This document shows, in pieces, positions 42,101 through 48,276 of a stretch of DNA of 64,000 nt. Source of the stretch: Luidia sarsii (lineage: Eukaryota > Echinodermata > Asteroidea > Paxillosida > Luidiidae); the NCBI GenBank assembly GCA_949987565.1, contig OX465115.1:1586043-1650042 (forward strand). The letters run 5' to 3'. Every line of letters starts with the position of its first letter. The stretch's first letter is position 1. Below the pieces are notes generated by a model. That model did no database searches. It worked only from the letters and a program-made list of their open reading frames with translations, and was not told the origin of the DNA. Both the position numbers and the translations under genes were made by a program.

Positions 42101-42481
42101 TTTGATATCAAAACACATGTATTGACGTATACCTGCATGGATCACGCCCCCGTTTTCATTTAGATGTAAAACAACAAAATCTGACTGCAGTAGTTCGGGA
42201 ATCACGCTTTTCTAAATGGATAACACGGCATTGATGCGGATGATCTGTGGGTACAGAGTAACACCGATTTAACGCTATGGATTTATTAAGTGTGTGGGAG
42301 GATATCAGAGTTTTCACACCATCGAGACTACAATAAAGTATCTGTTTTATTGAGCTGGTTTTTTTACCTTATTTTATACGTCTAGATGCCCACCGAAACG
42401 AGTATGGTGCCTGCCCACGCGAAAAGCGCCCCCAAATCTGAGATACGCAGGGAACCAGTCGCCGATCTAGAGTCCGATTAG
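14316..42481 (+). CDS. SLC7A14: SLC7A14-like lysosomal amino-acid transporter, complete 8-exon gene
   Basis: Joins eight exons (14316-14580, 35316-35552, 36428-36636, 37301-37436, 38241-38460, 39440-40311, 41489-41610, 42386-42481). Together they make 2,157 nt, an unbroken frame of 718 residues plus stop. Family landmarks are [12 protein letters not shown] (about 48-58), [35 protein letters not shown] (about 251-265), [20 protein letters not shown] and [10 protein letters not shown]. These fit the CAT subgroup of SLC7 and specifically SLC7A14, with about 14 membrane segments. A hydrophilic acidic/Ala-rich loop (about 417-530) precedes the last segments. Vertebrate SLC7A14 is lysosomal and expressed in nervous tissue; its substrate is debated. 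The C-terminal tail is shorter than in vertebrates (human about 771 aa). The start ATG has a strong context (CAGCCATGG). Confidence 0.95.
14631..14793. mobile_element. CGAAACGTC hairpin element with 14-bp target duplication
   Basis: The 163-bp element has near-perfect inverted arms (GTGGGCCTGACGTTTCGATC / complement) around CTTTCTCTCTGCCTTTGAGAA. The tail is TTTTAGTCAGTAAGCAGTTTGC ... TATATCACCTTA. Both sides carry CAAGTTCCGATCCA (14,617-14,630 and 14,794-14,807), a perfect 14-bp target duplication. It has no coding capacity. Confidence 0.88.
14844..15054. mobile_element. CGAAACGTC hairpin element, second insertion
   Basis: The 211-bp relative of the neighbouring element has a longer tail (TTCATCATTCAATATTAAAC). 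It is flanked by CAAAAGTTCAAAAG on both sides (14,830-14,843; 15,055-15,068), again 14 bp. Confidence 0.85.
15253..15345 (+). mobile_element. tRNA-derived SINE, family B, fragment
   Basis: GACTATTTAGGGATGCC ... GGGCTGGATAGCTCAGATGG matches the head of the copy at 34,970-35,092. Box A is present; the B-box region is damaged. A reverse-oriented A-box-like piece lies near 15,490. Confidence 0.55.
16211..16378. mobile_element. MITE, GGCTTAGGCTCAGGCTTCG family, copy 1
   Basis: Left end CAGGCTTGGGCTCAGACTTCG and right end CGAAGCCTAAGCCTGAGCCC are inverted. The interior GGTCAAACGCTCGTTTCTAGATGCC matches the 37,709 copy. The outermost GGCCGTTTTCGAAATG arm is missing. Confidence 0.7.
17603..17720. 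mobile_element. CGAAACGTC hairpin element, one arm only
   Basis: CTTTGAGAAAGGTCCTGCTG and ATCGAAACGTCAGGCCCAC, followed by the standard tail (TTAGTCAGTAAGCAGTTTGC, GTGTATATCATC). The other arm is absent, as in a truncated insertion. Confidence 0.75.
21282..21405. mobile_element. Foldback element, TTACGATGCATCGTAA family
   Basis: GGATTTCACAAAGCCTTACG ... CAACTTACGATGG ... GATCGTAAGTTTCGATGG. Its left end is the complement of the start of this window; related sequence lies at 58,200-58,360. Confidence 0.5.
22220..22580. repeat. Degenerate ~120-bp tandem repeat
   Basis: Units share GAATCGAAT..CGCGATTC, CGTCATACCAA and TGAATATATCCTGCT-like blocks, at about 22,400 and 22,500 with a partial unit near 22,225. 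Confidence 0.5.
23636..24356. repeat. (GAGACG/GAGACA)n hexamer satellite
   Basis: About 720 bp of purine-rich hexamers. The 6-bp period keeps frames open, so long open frames here are artefacts. Confidence 0.95.
24738..24950. mobile_element. CGAAACGTC hairpin element with five tandem arms
   Basis: Five ~32-bp units (TTTCGATCCTAGCAGGACCT) run in one orientation. They are followed by CAAAGGCG and a single inverted arm (GGTCCAGCTAGGATCGAAAC). The arm count varies between copies of this family. Confidence 0.8.
24951..26469. other. Intron 1 interior with one MITE
   Basis: No exon recognised. The MITE at 25,624-25,976 is the only classified feature; flanks appear unique and AT-rich. Confidence 0.45.
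25624..25976. mobile_element. TTAA-flanked MITE, best-preserved copy
   Basis: TTAA, then AGGCCCTATACAGCATTGG ... CCAATGTTGTATTGGGCCT, then TTAA: inverted ends with a TTAA duplication on both sides. TTAA target choice is typical of piggyBac-type transposases, so this is inferred to be a piggyBac-class non-autonomous element. Confidence 0.8.
26470..27135. repeat. (CTGTCT)n and (TC)n pyrimidine tract
   Basis: CTGTCTCTGTCT-type repeats grade into a ~40-bp pure TC dinucleotide run near 27,090-27,130. Open frames are compositional. Confidence 0.92.
27136..29617. other. Intron 1 interior, nothing recognised
   Basis: No exon or clear repeat seen apart from a T-rich tract at 28,325-28,370. Confidence 0.35.
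29618..30087. mobile_element. Foldback DNA transposon remnant with THAP fragment
   Basis: The ~470-bp element has ~50-bp inverted ends (TTAAAGGGAATGCAACC ... GGTTGCATTCCCCTTTAA). The arms also share CGATTGGGTGTTA/TAACACCCAATCAG. Inside lies a broken THAP zinc-finger reading frame. Left-end fragments occur in the tRNA array (4,793 and 6,913). It is likely an internally deleted derivative of a THAP-transposase element (P-element type). Confidence 0.75.
29890..29973 (+). pseudogene. THAP-domain fragment, frame broken
   Basis: Translates to 28 residues containing YCQAFGC and TFHAIPNKD. These match the first half of a C2CH THAP finger: two cysteines four residues apart, then the FHxxP block. A stop follows at once. 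The sequence [10 protein letters not shown], expected next in a THAP domain, is found a few bases later in another frame, so the domain is frameshifted. THAP domains bind DNA in P-element-type transposases. Confidence 0.7.
30200..30290 (-). mobile_element. tRNA-derived SINE, family B, reverse copy
   Basis: On minus: TAGCTCAGACGGAAGAGCGCTGG-like head, GTACGCAAAC and AGAGGTCTAGTC, with GACTATTTTGG at the outer edge, as in the 34,970 copy. Confidence 0.55.
30644..30716 (-). tRNA. tRNA-Lys(CTT) copy 23, in SLC7A14 intron 1
   Basis: Intact cloverleaf, ATCGGGC variant, 8-T terminator nearby. Antisense to SLC7A14. Confidence 0.96.
30797..30869 (-). tRNA. tRNA-Lys(CTT) copy 24
   Basis: Intact cloverleaf, ATTGGGC variant, 153 bp from copy 23 with the usual spacer. 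Confidence 0.96.
30870..32895. other. Intron 1 between tRNA clusters
   Basis: No exon recognised. Open frames (for example 31,266-31,712 minus and 32,179-32,586 plus) show no family features. Confidence 0.4.
32896..32968 (-). tRNA. tRNA-Lys(CTT) copy 25
   Basis: Intact cloverleaf, ATCGGGC variant; opens the 11-gene intronic cluster. Confidence 0.96.
33050..33122 (-). tRNA. tRNA-Lys(CTT) copy 26
   Basis: Intact cloverleaf, ATCGGGC variant, 154-bp spacing. Confidence 0.96.
33204..33276 (-). tRNA. tRNA-Lys(CTT) copy 27
   Basis: Intact cloverleaf, ATCGGGC variant, 154-bp spacing. Confidence 0.96.
33357..33429 (-). tRNA. tRNA-Lys(CTT) copy 28
   Basis: Intact cloverleaf, ATTGGGC variant. Confidence 0.96.
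33576..33648 (-). tRNA. tRNA-Lys(CTT) copy 29
   Basis: Intact cloverleaf, ATTGGGC variant, after a longer spacer of the GTGATTTTGTTTTCATG type also seen at 3.8 kb. Confidence 0.96.
33735..33807 (-). tRNA. tRNA-Lys(CTT) copy 30, T-loop variant
   Basis: ATCGGGC acceptor, but the T loop is TTTGAGC (C56 to T), which weakens box B and the D-T loop contact. Confidence 0.8.
33890..33962 (-). tRNA. tRNA-Lys(CTT) copy 31, T-stem variant
   Basis: C61 to G breaks the closing 53-61 pair of the T loop and the end of box B. Anticodon intact; possibly non-functional. Confidence 0.78.
34045..34117 (-). tRNA. tRNA-Lys(CTT) copy 32
   Basis: Intact cloverleaf, ATTGGGC variant. Confidence 0.96.
34198..34270 (-). 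tRNA. tRNA-Lys(CTT) copy 33
   Basis: The acceptor 3' strand is ATGGGGC, giving one G-G mismatch in the acceptor stem. Otherwise intact. Confidence 0.88.
34353..34425 (-). tRNA. tRNA-Lys(CTT) copy 34, discriminator variant
   Basis: Discriminator base is C rather than G, and there is one D-loop change (AGTTGG). Folds normally, but the discriminator may affect charging. Confidence 0.83.
34508..34580 (-). tRNA. tRNA-Lys(CTT) copy 35, anticodon-stem variant
   Basis: The anticodon stem 3' strand is ATCCA, giving an A-A mismatch plus a G-U. Edge copy of the cluster. Confidence 0.75.
34866..35092. mobile_element. Head-to-head pair of family-B SINEs
   Basis: A reverse copy (34,866-34,945) faces a forward copy (35,005-35,092). 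The forward copy has box A (TAGCTCAGATGG), GGTAGGCAAAACCTGAGGTC and box B (GGGTTCAAGTCC). Related copies are at 15,253, 30,200, 41,840 and 48,555. Confidence 0.65.
35316..35552 (+). CDS. SLC7A14: SLC7A14 exon 2
   Basis: Acceptor CTGCAG; 237 nt, phase 1 in and out. Encodes [18 protein letters not shown] and [19 protein letters not shown]. Donor GTGAGG. Confidence 0.96.
35640..36235. repeat. (TCCTCA)n pyrimidine tract in intron 2
   Basis: About 600 bp of TCC/CTCAT-rich sequence fills most of the 875-bp intron 35,553-36,427. Open frames through it are compositional. Confidence 0.93.
36428..36636 (+). CDS. SLC7A14: SLC7A14 exon 3
   Basis: Acceptor CTCAAAG; encodes [40 protein letters not shown] and [17 protein letters not shown]. 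Ends in phase 0; donor GTGAGT. Confidence 0.96.
36650..37240. repeat. (CCGTCCCT)n 8-bp satellite and C/T-rich tract in intron 3
   Basis: Begins within ~15 bp of the exon 3 donor and fills the 664-bp intron. The core 8-mer array runs about 36,700-36,990. Confidence 0.93.
37301..37436 (+). CDS. SLC7A14: SLC7A14 exon 4
   Basis: Acceptor CTGTCCAG; encodes the hallmark [20 protein letters not shown] and a membrane segment ([10 protein letters not shown]). Donor GTACGT. A nearer GTAGGT at 37,433 would break the frame. Confidence 0.95.
37709..37949. mobile_element. MITE, GGCTTAGGCTCAGGCTTCG family, copy 2
   Basis: 241 bp in intron 4 with long inverted ends (GGCCGTTTTCGAAATGAAGG / complement) flanked by TA. 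Best full-length copy of the family. Confidence 0.8.
38040..38115. repeat. (CTGT)n microsatellite in intron 4
   Basis: CTGTCTGTCTG-type run of about 75 bp between the MITE and exon 5. Confidence 0.8.
38241..38460 (+). CDS. SLC7A14: SLC7A14 exon 5
   Basis: Acceptor TTCTCCAG; encodes [39 protein letters not shown] and [13 protein letters not shown] (split after two bases). Donor GTCAGT. Confidence 0.96.
38461..39125. repeat. ~20-bp minisatellite in intron 5
   Basis: Units such as GGTCGGTACCTGGGTTCCCA and GGTCGGTGCCTGGGCCCTAT repeat for ~660 bp, starting directly at the exon 5 donor. Higher-order blocks (GGGCCCTATGGTCGGTACCT) are visible after 38,870. Confidence 0.93.
39440..40311 (+). CDS. 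SLC7A14: SLC7A14 exon 6
   Basis: Acceptor GCATCCAG; 872 nt, the largest exon, third positions almost all G or C. Encodes membrane segments, the acidic stretch ENEEDEDEE and five alanines, a Pro/Glu-rich loop, then [16 protein letters not shown] and further membrane segments to [11 protein letters not shown]. Donor GTGAGT. Confidence 0.96.
40312..40523. repeat. (GGGATT/GGGAGT)n hexamer array at the exon 6 donor
   Basis: Starts in the splice donor itself (GTGAGTGGGAGTGGGATT). Runs of GGG every 6 bases on the sense strand would allow G-quadruplexes in the pre-mRNA. It is not a telomere repeat (TTGGGA, not TTAGGG). Confidence 0.95.
40524..41368. repeat. (GGCAA)n / (GGGAA)n pentamer satellite in intron 6
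   Basis: About 845 bp: a GGCAA block (40,555-40,698), GGGAA, a short GGCAA block (41,013-41,052), then GGGAA again. The GGGAA parts are homopurine and could form triplex DNA. Very long open frames here on both strands are artefacts of the period. Confidence 0.96.
41489..41610 (+). CDS. SLC7A14: SLC7A14 exon 7
   Basis: Acceptor TCGCACAG; encodes [18 protein letters not shown], the conserved last membrane segment end, then a variable tail to KGVE. Phase 0 at donor GTCAGT. Confidence 0.93.
41840..42060. mobile_element. Family-B SINE copies in intron 7
   Basis: Reverse copy at 41,846-41,960 (GGCTCGGGTGGTACGAGTGC on minus, GACTATTTTG edge) and a forward fragment at 42,008-42,050 (GGTAAGAGCGCCAGTACGCA). 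Confidence 0.55.
42386..42481 (+). CDS. SLC7A14: SLC7A14 exon 8 (terminal coding exon)
   Basis: Acceptor ACGTCTAG; 31 codons ([15 protein letters not shown] ... VADLESD) and TAG, in phase with exon 7. The acidic C-terminal end is short. A possible AATAAA polyadenylation signal lies at 42,697. Less certain than the other exons because the tail is not conserved. Confidence 0.82.
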   Translation: MPTETSMVPAHAKSAPKSEIRREPVADLESD

Positions 42482-42776
42482 ATGACGTCAGCCGTGTACT
42501 GGCAAGCTGGACGGTTTTTATTTCAGCGGCTGGACAAGAGACTTCGAGCGAGGTGCAGATTCACTACAGTCTAGACCGGTCAATCTCAGAGTACCACACT
42601 TACAAGATGATGTTTTGCTTTTCTAAATCCTGCGATATATTTTATACCAAAGTGACCGAGTATCGTTTTGACACTAACCATTGAAAATGAAACAAAATAA
42701 AACCTTGGTGAGCTTGGATGTCCTGATTGGGTCAGTGGCGGTCACGTGTCATGTTCAACGTCGGCAATTAGAGCAA

Positions 42777-43124
42777 GACTGTGGCTATAAGCCAGGCAGT
42801 CCGTGCATGACGTCACAATCAGGAGTCGCCGTGCACTCACGCTTGTGATTCACAATTCTGAATTCTATACGTTCGTACACGGAGAACCAATGTGAAGGTT
42901 AAATAATTGTCCCCCCCCTTTAAATGGGTCTGCCCGTACATATTTACACGGTTGTGGTCATGCACATTTGTCCGGGGGACACATTTACCCGGATAAGATT
43001 GTCAGGGGGACACTGTCAGATATAATTCCGTCCCCGGACACATTTAGCGGTGGGACAGAATTAGCCTTTACACCGGCACCACCGATGACGTCATGCGCGG
43101 AGTGCCTGGCTTCTATAGTCACAC
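42777..43124. repeat. Long inverted repeat with TGACGTCA in both arms
   Basis: The arm at 42,777-42,817 (CTATAAGCCAGGCAGTCC, GCATGACGTCA) is matched at about 80% by the inverted arm 43,084-43,124. Roughly 270 bp lie between. Possibly a degraded foldback transposon. Confidence 0.5.
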
Positions 43125-43590
43125 TCATTACAACACAGTAGTCTGAATGGAACTGTGGTAAAGATGGCGCCTGAACATAGTGTTGATTGAACAGTGCATC
43201 AACAGCGAGGAAGACCCATATACTGGCCAAGGACCGGCGGAACGTTTAACCAAAATAATGTATGGATTCAGATTTCCTGCAAGGTTCTGCCTGTAGAAAT
43301 GTCCTGCTAGGACGATGTCAATGGATTTGAGATGTCACAAGAAAAAAAGGTATGCCAAAGCTCACGGCTTAGATGCACATTTTGAAAACAAACCTCAGGC
43401 GTTAATTCTTGGATAATTTCGTTTCTTAGCCCATTGTATGCTCGTAATTTAGCGTATCATTATCATACTGTGCTCGAATAATTAACGATAATAGTGGCAC
43501 GATTATCTGAACGGACCAATGGCGGCTAAATCTGTATTTTCTTCACATATATATCGACCAAGCGCCAATTCGGCGCGGTAAAAACGTTTG

Positions 43591-43625
43591 CTGACCTCTG
43601 ACCCGTCAATCGGGTCAGAGGTCAG
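43591..43625. promoter_or_regulatory. Perfect 15-bp palindrome containing two DR1-like motifs
   Basis: CTGACCTCTGACCCG and its exact complement are separated by TCAAT. Each arm contains GGGTCAGAGGTCA, a direct repeat of the nuclear-receptor half-site with 1-bp spacing. The function is only a suggestion. Confidence 0.35.
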
Positions 43626-44300
43626 TATTGAGATCGCAGAGTAGACCGCAGTGTCTCTACTCATGGAGCTATAAGTGCTCTAACGCACCAGTCCCATGTT
43701 AGGACTTGTTGGCAAAATCCGCGCAATGCTTATAAAGTCACCTCCTCCGCCCGGGTTGTTCAAGCAAATAGTGACTGTCTGTTTATAATGTTGACTGTAC
43801 AAAAAAAAAAAGCAACACACTTGACAAAAAATGGAATTGTGGTATGTATCTCAGTGCAATATATTGAATAGCAGGTATAGTAAATGTATATTATATTTAA
43901 ATATGAGAGAGATACGATGATATGAATATATATTATTATATAAATGTGTGTAACCGCGGCGCCGATCCGTCGCCTTTGCTTTTGCTTTGCTTGGTAATGT
44001 TATGATGCATTCAAATGCTGCCGCCATTTTTGTGTGAATCTTGTTGTAACGGCACCGGTACTCAATCGTGTTTGCTCTTACGTTTGCAGTATTTCGTTCG
44101 AGGATTTTGAGTGTGTACATTTTCGCTGTGCCGGGGTCGAGATGGGTTATAAAAGTAATTGTGTGTGTGTGTGTGGTGGCCGTGTAGGGATGTACCCAAA
44201 GCAGCTTCGTGATGTCCAATACATAAAAATATTGGTTATGCGAGTGGCCTTTTACGCATGCGCGTCTGAATGCACGTGTCAGTATTAGGCGGCTCTCTAT

Positions 44301-44547
44301 GGCCTTTTACGAAATGAAGGCTTAGGCTCAGGCTCAGGCTTCGGTCACATATCTCTTCCCCGTTATAATGTCACGGACATCTAGAAGCAAGCGTGCGACC
44401 CTAGTTTCTTGGTGTATGCCCTGTACATTACCTAATAAGGCAACAATCCTTTAAATTTGGCGACAACAAATTAAAACTGGATTTCCAGGTTTGGTAAGAA
44501 GTAAAGAGACGAAGCCTGAGCCTGATCCAATGGATTCGTAAACGGCC
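44301..44547. mobile_element. MITE, GGCTTAGGCTCAGGCTTCG family, copy 3
   Basis: Starts GGCCTTTTACGAAATGAAGG and ends TTCGTAAACGGCC, flanked by TAT-like sequence (CTATGG / CTATGG). Interior shares the TCTAGAAGC and GGTTTGGTAAG blocks. Confidence 0.75.
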
Positions 44548-45050
44548 TATGGCATAAATTAGCATGCCCAAGACAGGGCGCGTGTAATTGTATCAGCTTC
44601 TTTGCCGTGCCTTACATGTAATAATTACCTGTATGTACGTCGGATAGGCTTCCCTCGATTGACTCGAGTTCCCCCCCCCCAAAAAAATAAATAAATAAAA
44701 ACAAAATGGGCCCCTCGGAGGTTATGACGCCAAAATGACCCGGGGTTTACCTGGAGGAAGGGGGGCATGTGGATATGGGTTGAGCTATAAGGAAGCTAAC
44801 GCACCCAACAAGTAACACACACCATCGCCTGCCCCCACACCCAGTCCCCCCTCACACCCAACAGCACGTGACTTGTGTCCCAATAGCAGTATCTTCCTTC
44901 AGCACTAGCGATAGTCGCCGTCAAAGTCATGCACGTCACTCTTTGCCGAGGTCACACTCGTTTCATTAGCGCTGGACCATGCACGCTACTTCCACGGGAT
45001 CATAATCTTAAATGAATAAGACTTAAGGCTTTGCATGGTGGGTGAATCAA

Positions 45051-45250
45051 TATAGGAAGGTTTGCGGTGACACCATGTATCAGGTCTCTCACCGGTACAT
45101 AAGGAGTTCCACCACCGAGCCCAAGACATTCTCCTGATGACGGCCAGAGCATACTGGTCGAAACGTCGAGTTACCACTCAGGTTCTTTTCAGAACCAAAC
45201 CTCTTCCTTTAAGAGACCTGATACATGGTGTCACCGCAAACCTTCCTATA
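45051..45250. mobile_element. Foldback element with 40-bp inverted ends
   Basis: TATAGGAAGGTTTGCGGTGA-CACCATGTATCAGGTCTCT at the left is matched by its complement at 45,211-45,250. The centre carries the hammerhead-like motif at 45,131-45,170. Partial relatives are at 45,548-45,625, 53,530-53,780, 975-1,090 and about 61,345-61,410. Confidence 0.8.
45131..45170 (+). ncRNA. Hammerhead-ribozyme-like core
   Basis: Reads CTC, CTGATGA, a 6-7-bp stem-loop (CGGCCAG / CTGGTCG around AGCATA), GAAAC, then GTC and GAG. This is the order of a type I hammerhead: stem I CTC/GAG, CUGAUGA core, stem II, GAAA, and a GTC cleavage triplet. Stem III would be only AC/GT with no loop, so cleavage as a monomer is unlikely; a dimer could form it. 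Known hammerheads in Penelope-like elements also have very short stem III. Activity is not shown. Confidence 0.45.
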
Positions 45251-45314
45251 TAGAATCTTTCTTAGTGATTTCTTAAGCTCCCAGAAATAACGCCAAGAGA
45301 AAGCATGCCAATTT

Positions 45315-45432
45315 GTTGCAAACTGCTTACTGACTAAAATTGAACAAAATGCAGATTATCACAAATCATTTACGAGGGCCTGACGTTTCGGTCCCAGCAG
45401 GACCTTTCCCATCGAAGGTCGTGCTAGGATAA
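45315..45432. mobile_element. CGAAACGTC hairpin element
   Basis: Reverse tail (TTGCAAACTGCTTACTGACT) followed by GGGCCTGACGTTTCGGTCCC and a short inverted arm (GGTCGTGCTAGGAT). Confidence 0.7.
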
Positions 45433-45547
45433 TATGTTGCTTTGCTTCATCTCGAACACATAGGCCTACCAGCCGTAATTTTGTTTCCCAAATCCCGAAC
45501 CAGGACGGCCTGCAGCAAAGTGCCGTCAAAGTGTGAAAGTGTGAACA

Positions 45548-45625
45548 AGAAGAGGTGTGGTTCTTTTCAGAACCACACCTCTTCGTTAAGAGACCTTACA
45601 CATGGTGTCACCGCAAACCTTCCTT
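45548..45625. mobile_element. Partial copy of the 45,051 foldback
   Basis: Hairpin GAAGAGGTGTGGTTC / GAACCACACCTCTTC followed by ACATGGTGTCACCGCAAACC, the same right end as 45,051-45,250. Confidence 0.65.
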
Positions 45626-46504
45626 TGTGGATATTTATGAAGTTTGAATGATGACGTCATGTGTTTATGCAGCTCTGTGAAATTAGCCCCTGGTATCAGA
45701 TGAAAATTTAATGTTGGGCATTCGTGATTGATTTTGGCCCAAACAATCCAAGAGTTGGGCTTTTATTGATCTAGGACGTTAACATAATGACATAATAACC
45801 ACCGCTTGTCCAAATAATGTTTGTTAGATATTGCCAAATTTTCTTTGTATTGTGCTTGTGCATATTTTGCGACACGCGGGTCTCCATAGAGGTGACACAG
45901 AACGACCCAATGTACGTGTAACTTCGGGCGCGCAGACTGGCCAATGGATACTAGTATGGCGGCCACGTCACTCGCAGAGCCCGAAGTCTGTTGAACACTC
46001 TTCGCTGCATACCGTACTGCATACCGAATACGATCCGTTTAATAGTTTAATAGGCTGCGCCCGAAATTTAGTTGCCTCGAGGTAGGTGTAGATTGTTGTC
46101 AATTCGAGGCGCGCACTGGCCGTAGCCCTAGTCGTAGCCATAGCCATTGCTCTAGAGGCCAGCATCGGGTGCATCTTCAATACTGCAGCGTCCACTTATA
46201 TACGGTCGTATACGGGCGTGATGAGCGCTTCTGATGCCTCACATCCCATCCCGTCTTCCCATCCCCTTCCGAAGGCGGTTGGTCGGAGGTGGCAGCGCGC
46301 GTGAAAGGGGGAATGACGTCATTGCGTGGCGGGCGGGTTATGTTGCGTGGTGAACGTATATATGGGAGGGTTTGGCACCAATGCGCATGCACACAACGCG
46401 TCACTCCGAATCGTGCACCCGAGAGTACAATAGTACATCTTGCCCCCCCCCCAAAAAAAAATACATTAAAAAAAAAACCACAACAACACATAAACAAACC
46501 CAAA

Positions 46505-46705
46505 CAACCGGCTTAGACTCAGGCTCTGGTTTTGTCCCCATTTCTGTCATTCAGTTCCAAGTACACGAGGCATGAAAACGGGAGGCATTTGGCTTCACTT
46601 TTTGTAGAAGCTTTCAAAGAGAAAGAGACTCAGTTTGCAAAGAAAAAGAGACTCTGAGAGTCCAGCTTTTTGAGAACTGAGACGAAGCTGGAGCCTAAGC
46701 CAATG
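46505..46705. mobile_element. MITE, GGCTTAGGCTCAGGCTTCG family, diverged copy
   Basis: CCGGCTTAGACTCAGGCTCTGG at the left and GACGAAGCTGGAGCCTAAGC at the right, inverted, with a short internal repeat (AAGAGACTC twice). Confidence 0.55.
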
Positions 46706-48197
46706 AGACGCTTTGTGACGTGCAAGTATACAGGTCCTCGTGGATGTTCTGAGCATGCGCACACCAAAAAGTCTGTAATTCTACCCGTGGTTTGCCGCTG
46801 TCAGACGAAGACGAGGTACAAGGTCGCTCAGACACGAGGGTATGAGTTCACTAGAGTAGTCAACGCAATAGCGAGCTTTGATTTGTGCTCAACCATAACG
46901 GAGCGAGGCGAATCAGTGTGTATCATTTACCAAAGCAAGTCATAATAGTGTAATAGCAATAAAACACCGAGTTGGACTTTGTTGACAAAATCATGTTTCA
47001 GTGTGTGTTACTGCAAGAATCAAAGTTTTGCTTTTAAGTCTTCGTCAAGTTTGACTACAGAACATCCATGGACAGGTAGGTACCACACATAGAGTGGGAT
47101 GAGATTGAGTTGAAGCCATTTACCCGCCATTTTGGTACTTTCAATACGACAGGCTCTGCAGAGTTGTTCTGAAGGGCTGACGTCACTCCGTCCACATAAC
47201 AGATAATCGGTTCGGCTGTTTCTGGATGGCTTGGTACTTCGATCACGTGTGATCATCGATGTGTGCCCGATAGGGAACACTGTGGTGTGGCTATGCAAGC
47301 CAATGCGGGGGTGGAAGACCCTATTGCAGGGGTTGCACTGGAACAGAGTGGGTACAGCCTGGCGACTTTGGCTGTCACATTAGTCAGTCATTCACTGATG
47401 ACATAACCATGGGCTTGGATTTCACCTCATGAACAGCTACAGAGATTTTGAGTCTGCGATACCAAACGCTTACAAGCTCTCTGCAAATTGACCAGCACCA
47501 GAGTGAAGTCTGTCCAGCTGTGTGCAGGACTGACTGAGAAGGCTCTAGACAGTGAATTTGGATGACCAGTCTCTCATACAGTATGTTTTAGGCTTCTCAG
47601 GAACATCCGGCCAATAAGACACCAATTTTCACACTTTAATCAATGGAGTCTTACACAATGAGCTGATTTCATTGTTGTTTTTATTCCTAAACCAAGTGTT
47701 TGAATTACTCAGGCATTACTATTTACAATATTTACAGTGAATGAGACCACCGATGTAAAAAAACACAAAATTCTCGGGCTTTAGCAGCGTGTTGATGTAC
47801 CTTTCCATCATTTGTGTTGACCCAAAGCCTGCTGCACACAACTTATGGTTACATTCTGTGGGATTCAGTTGACCCTAACCATTGTCACTCAATATGATGC
47901 AACAGTGGGTGCAATCTGTGGGACTCTGCCAACCCTAACTCTAACTTCACCCCACAAGGTGCAACAGCAGGTGCATGCCGCGGGATGCCCTCAACCAGAC
48001 TCAACCACCTGCTGACCACCGCAAAATGCAATGGTGAGCACATCATGAGCCCCACTGCACTCCACAATGAGGCATAGTGCCAATCCTCTTCTGTCAATGA
48101 TGAGCGCCTTTCTCAGTTGCCGCAGACTCCATGCCACCCACAGACATTTCCCTCCAGGCTTTGAGGTGCGTGAGGATGTTGCCTTCCGGGGGGGATG

Positions 48198-48276
48198 CTA
48201 ACACTCGAAGCTCCTCTTTGTCTGGATGTTGTCTAGCAGTTCCTGCAGCTCCTCGTCTTCAAATCTTCCATCCAGG
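48198..48276 (-). CDS. POLR2D: POLR2D exon 4
   Basis: Acceptor CCTTCAG; encodes [20 protein letters not shown] and RSFEC, then TAG at 48,200-48,198. Confidence 0.96.

Larger units (their letters stand above)
42482..48197. other. Intergenic: SLC7A14 3' flank to POLR2D 3' end
   Basis: No coding gene recognised. Contains an inverted repeat (42,777/43,084), a DR1-type palindrome (43,591), two MITEs (44,301; 46,505), the hammerhead-like foldback (45,051), a hairpin element (45,315), and POLR2D 3' flanking sequence from about 47.6 kb (TTTATT at 47,679 could be its poly(A) signal on minus). Confidence 0.5.
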
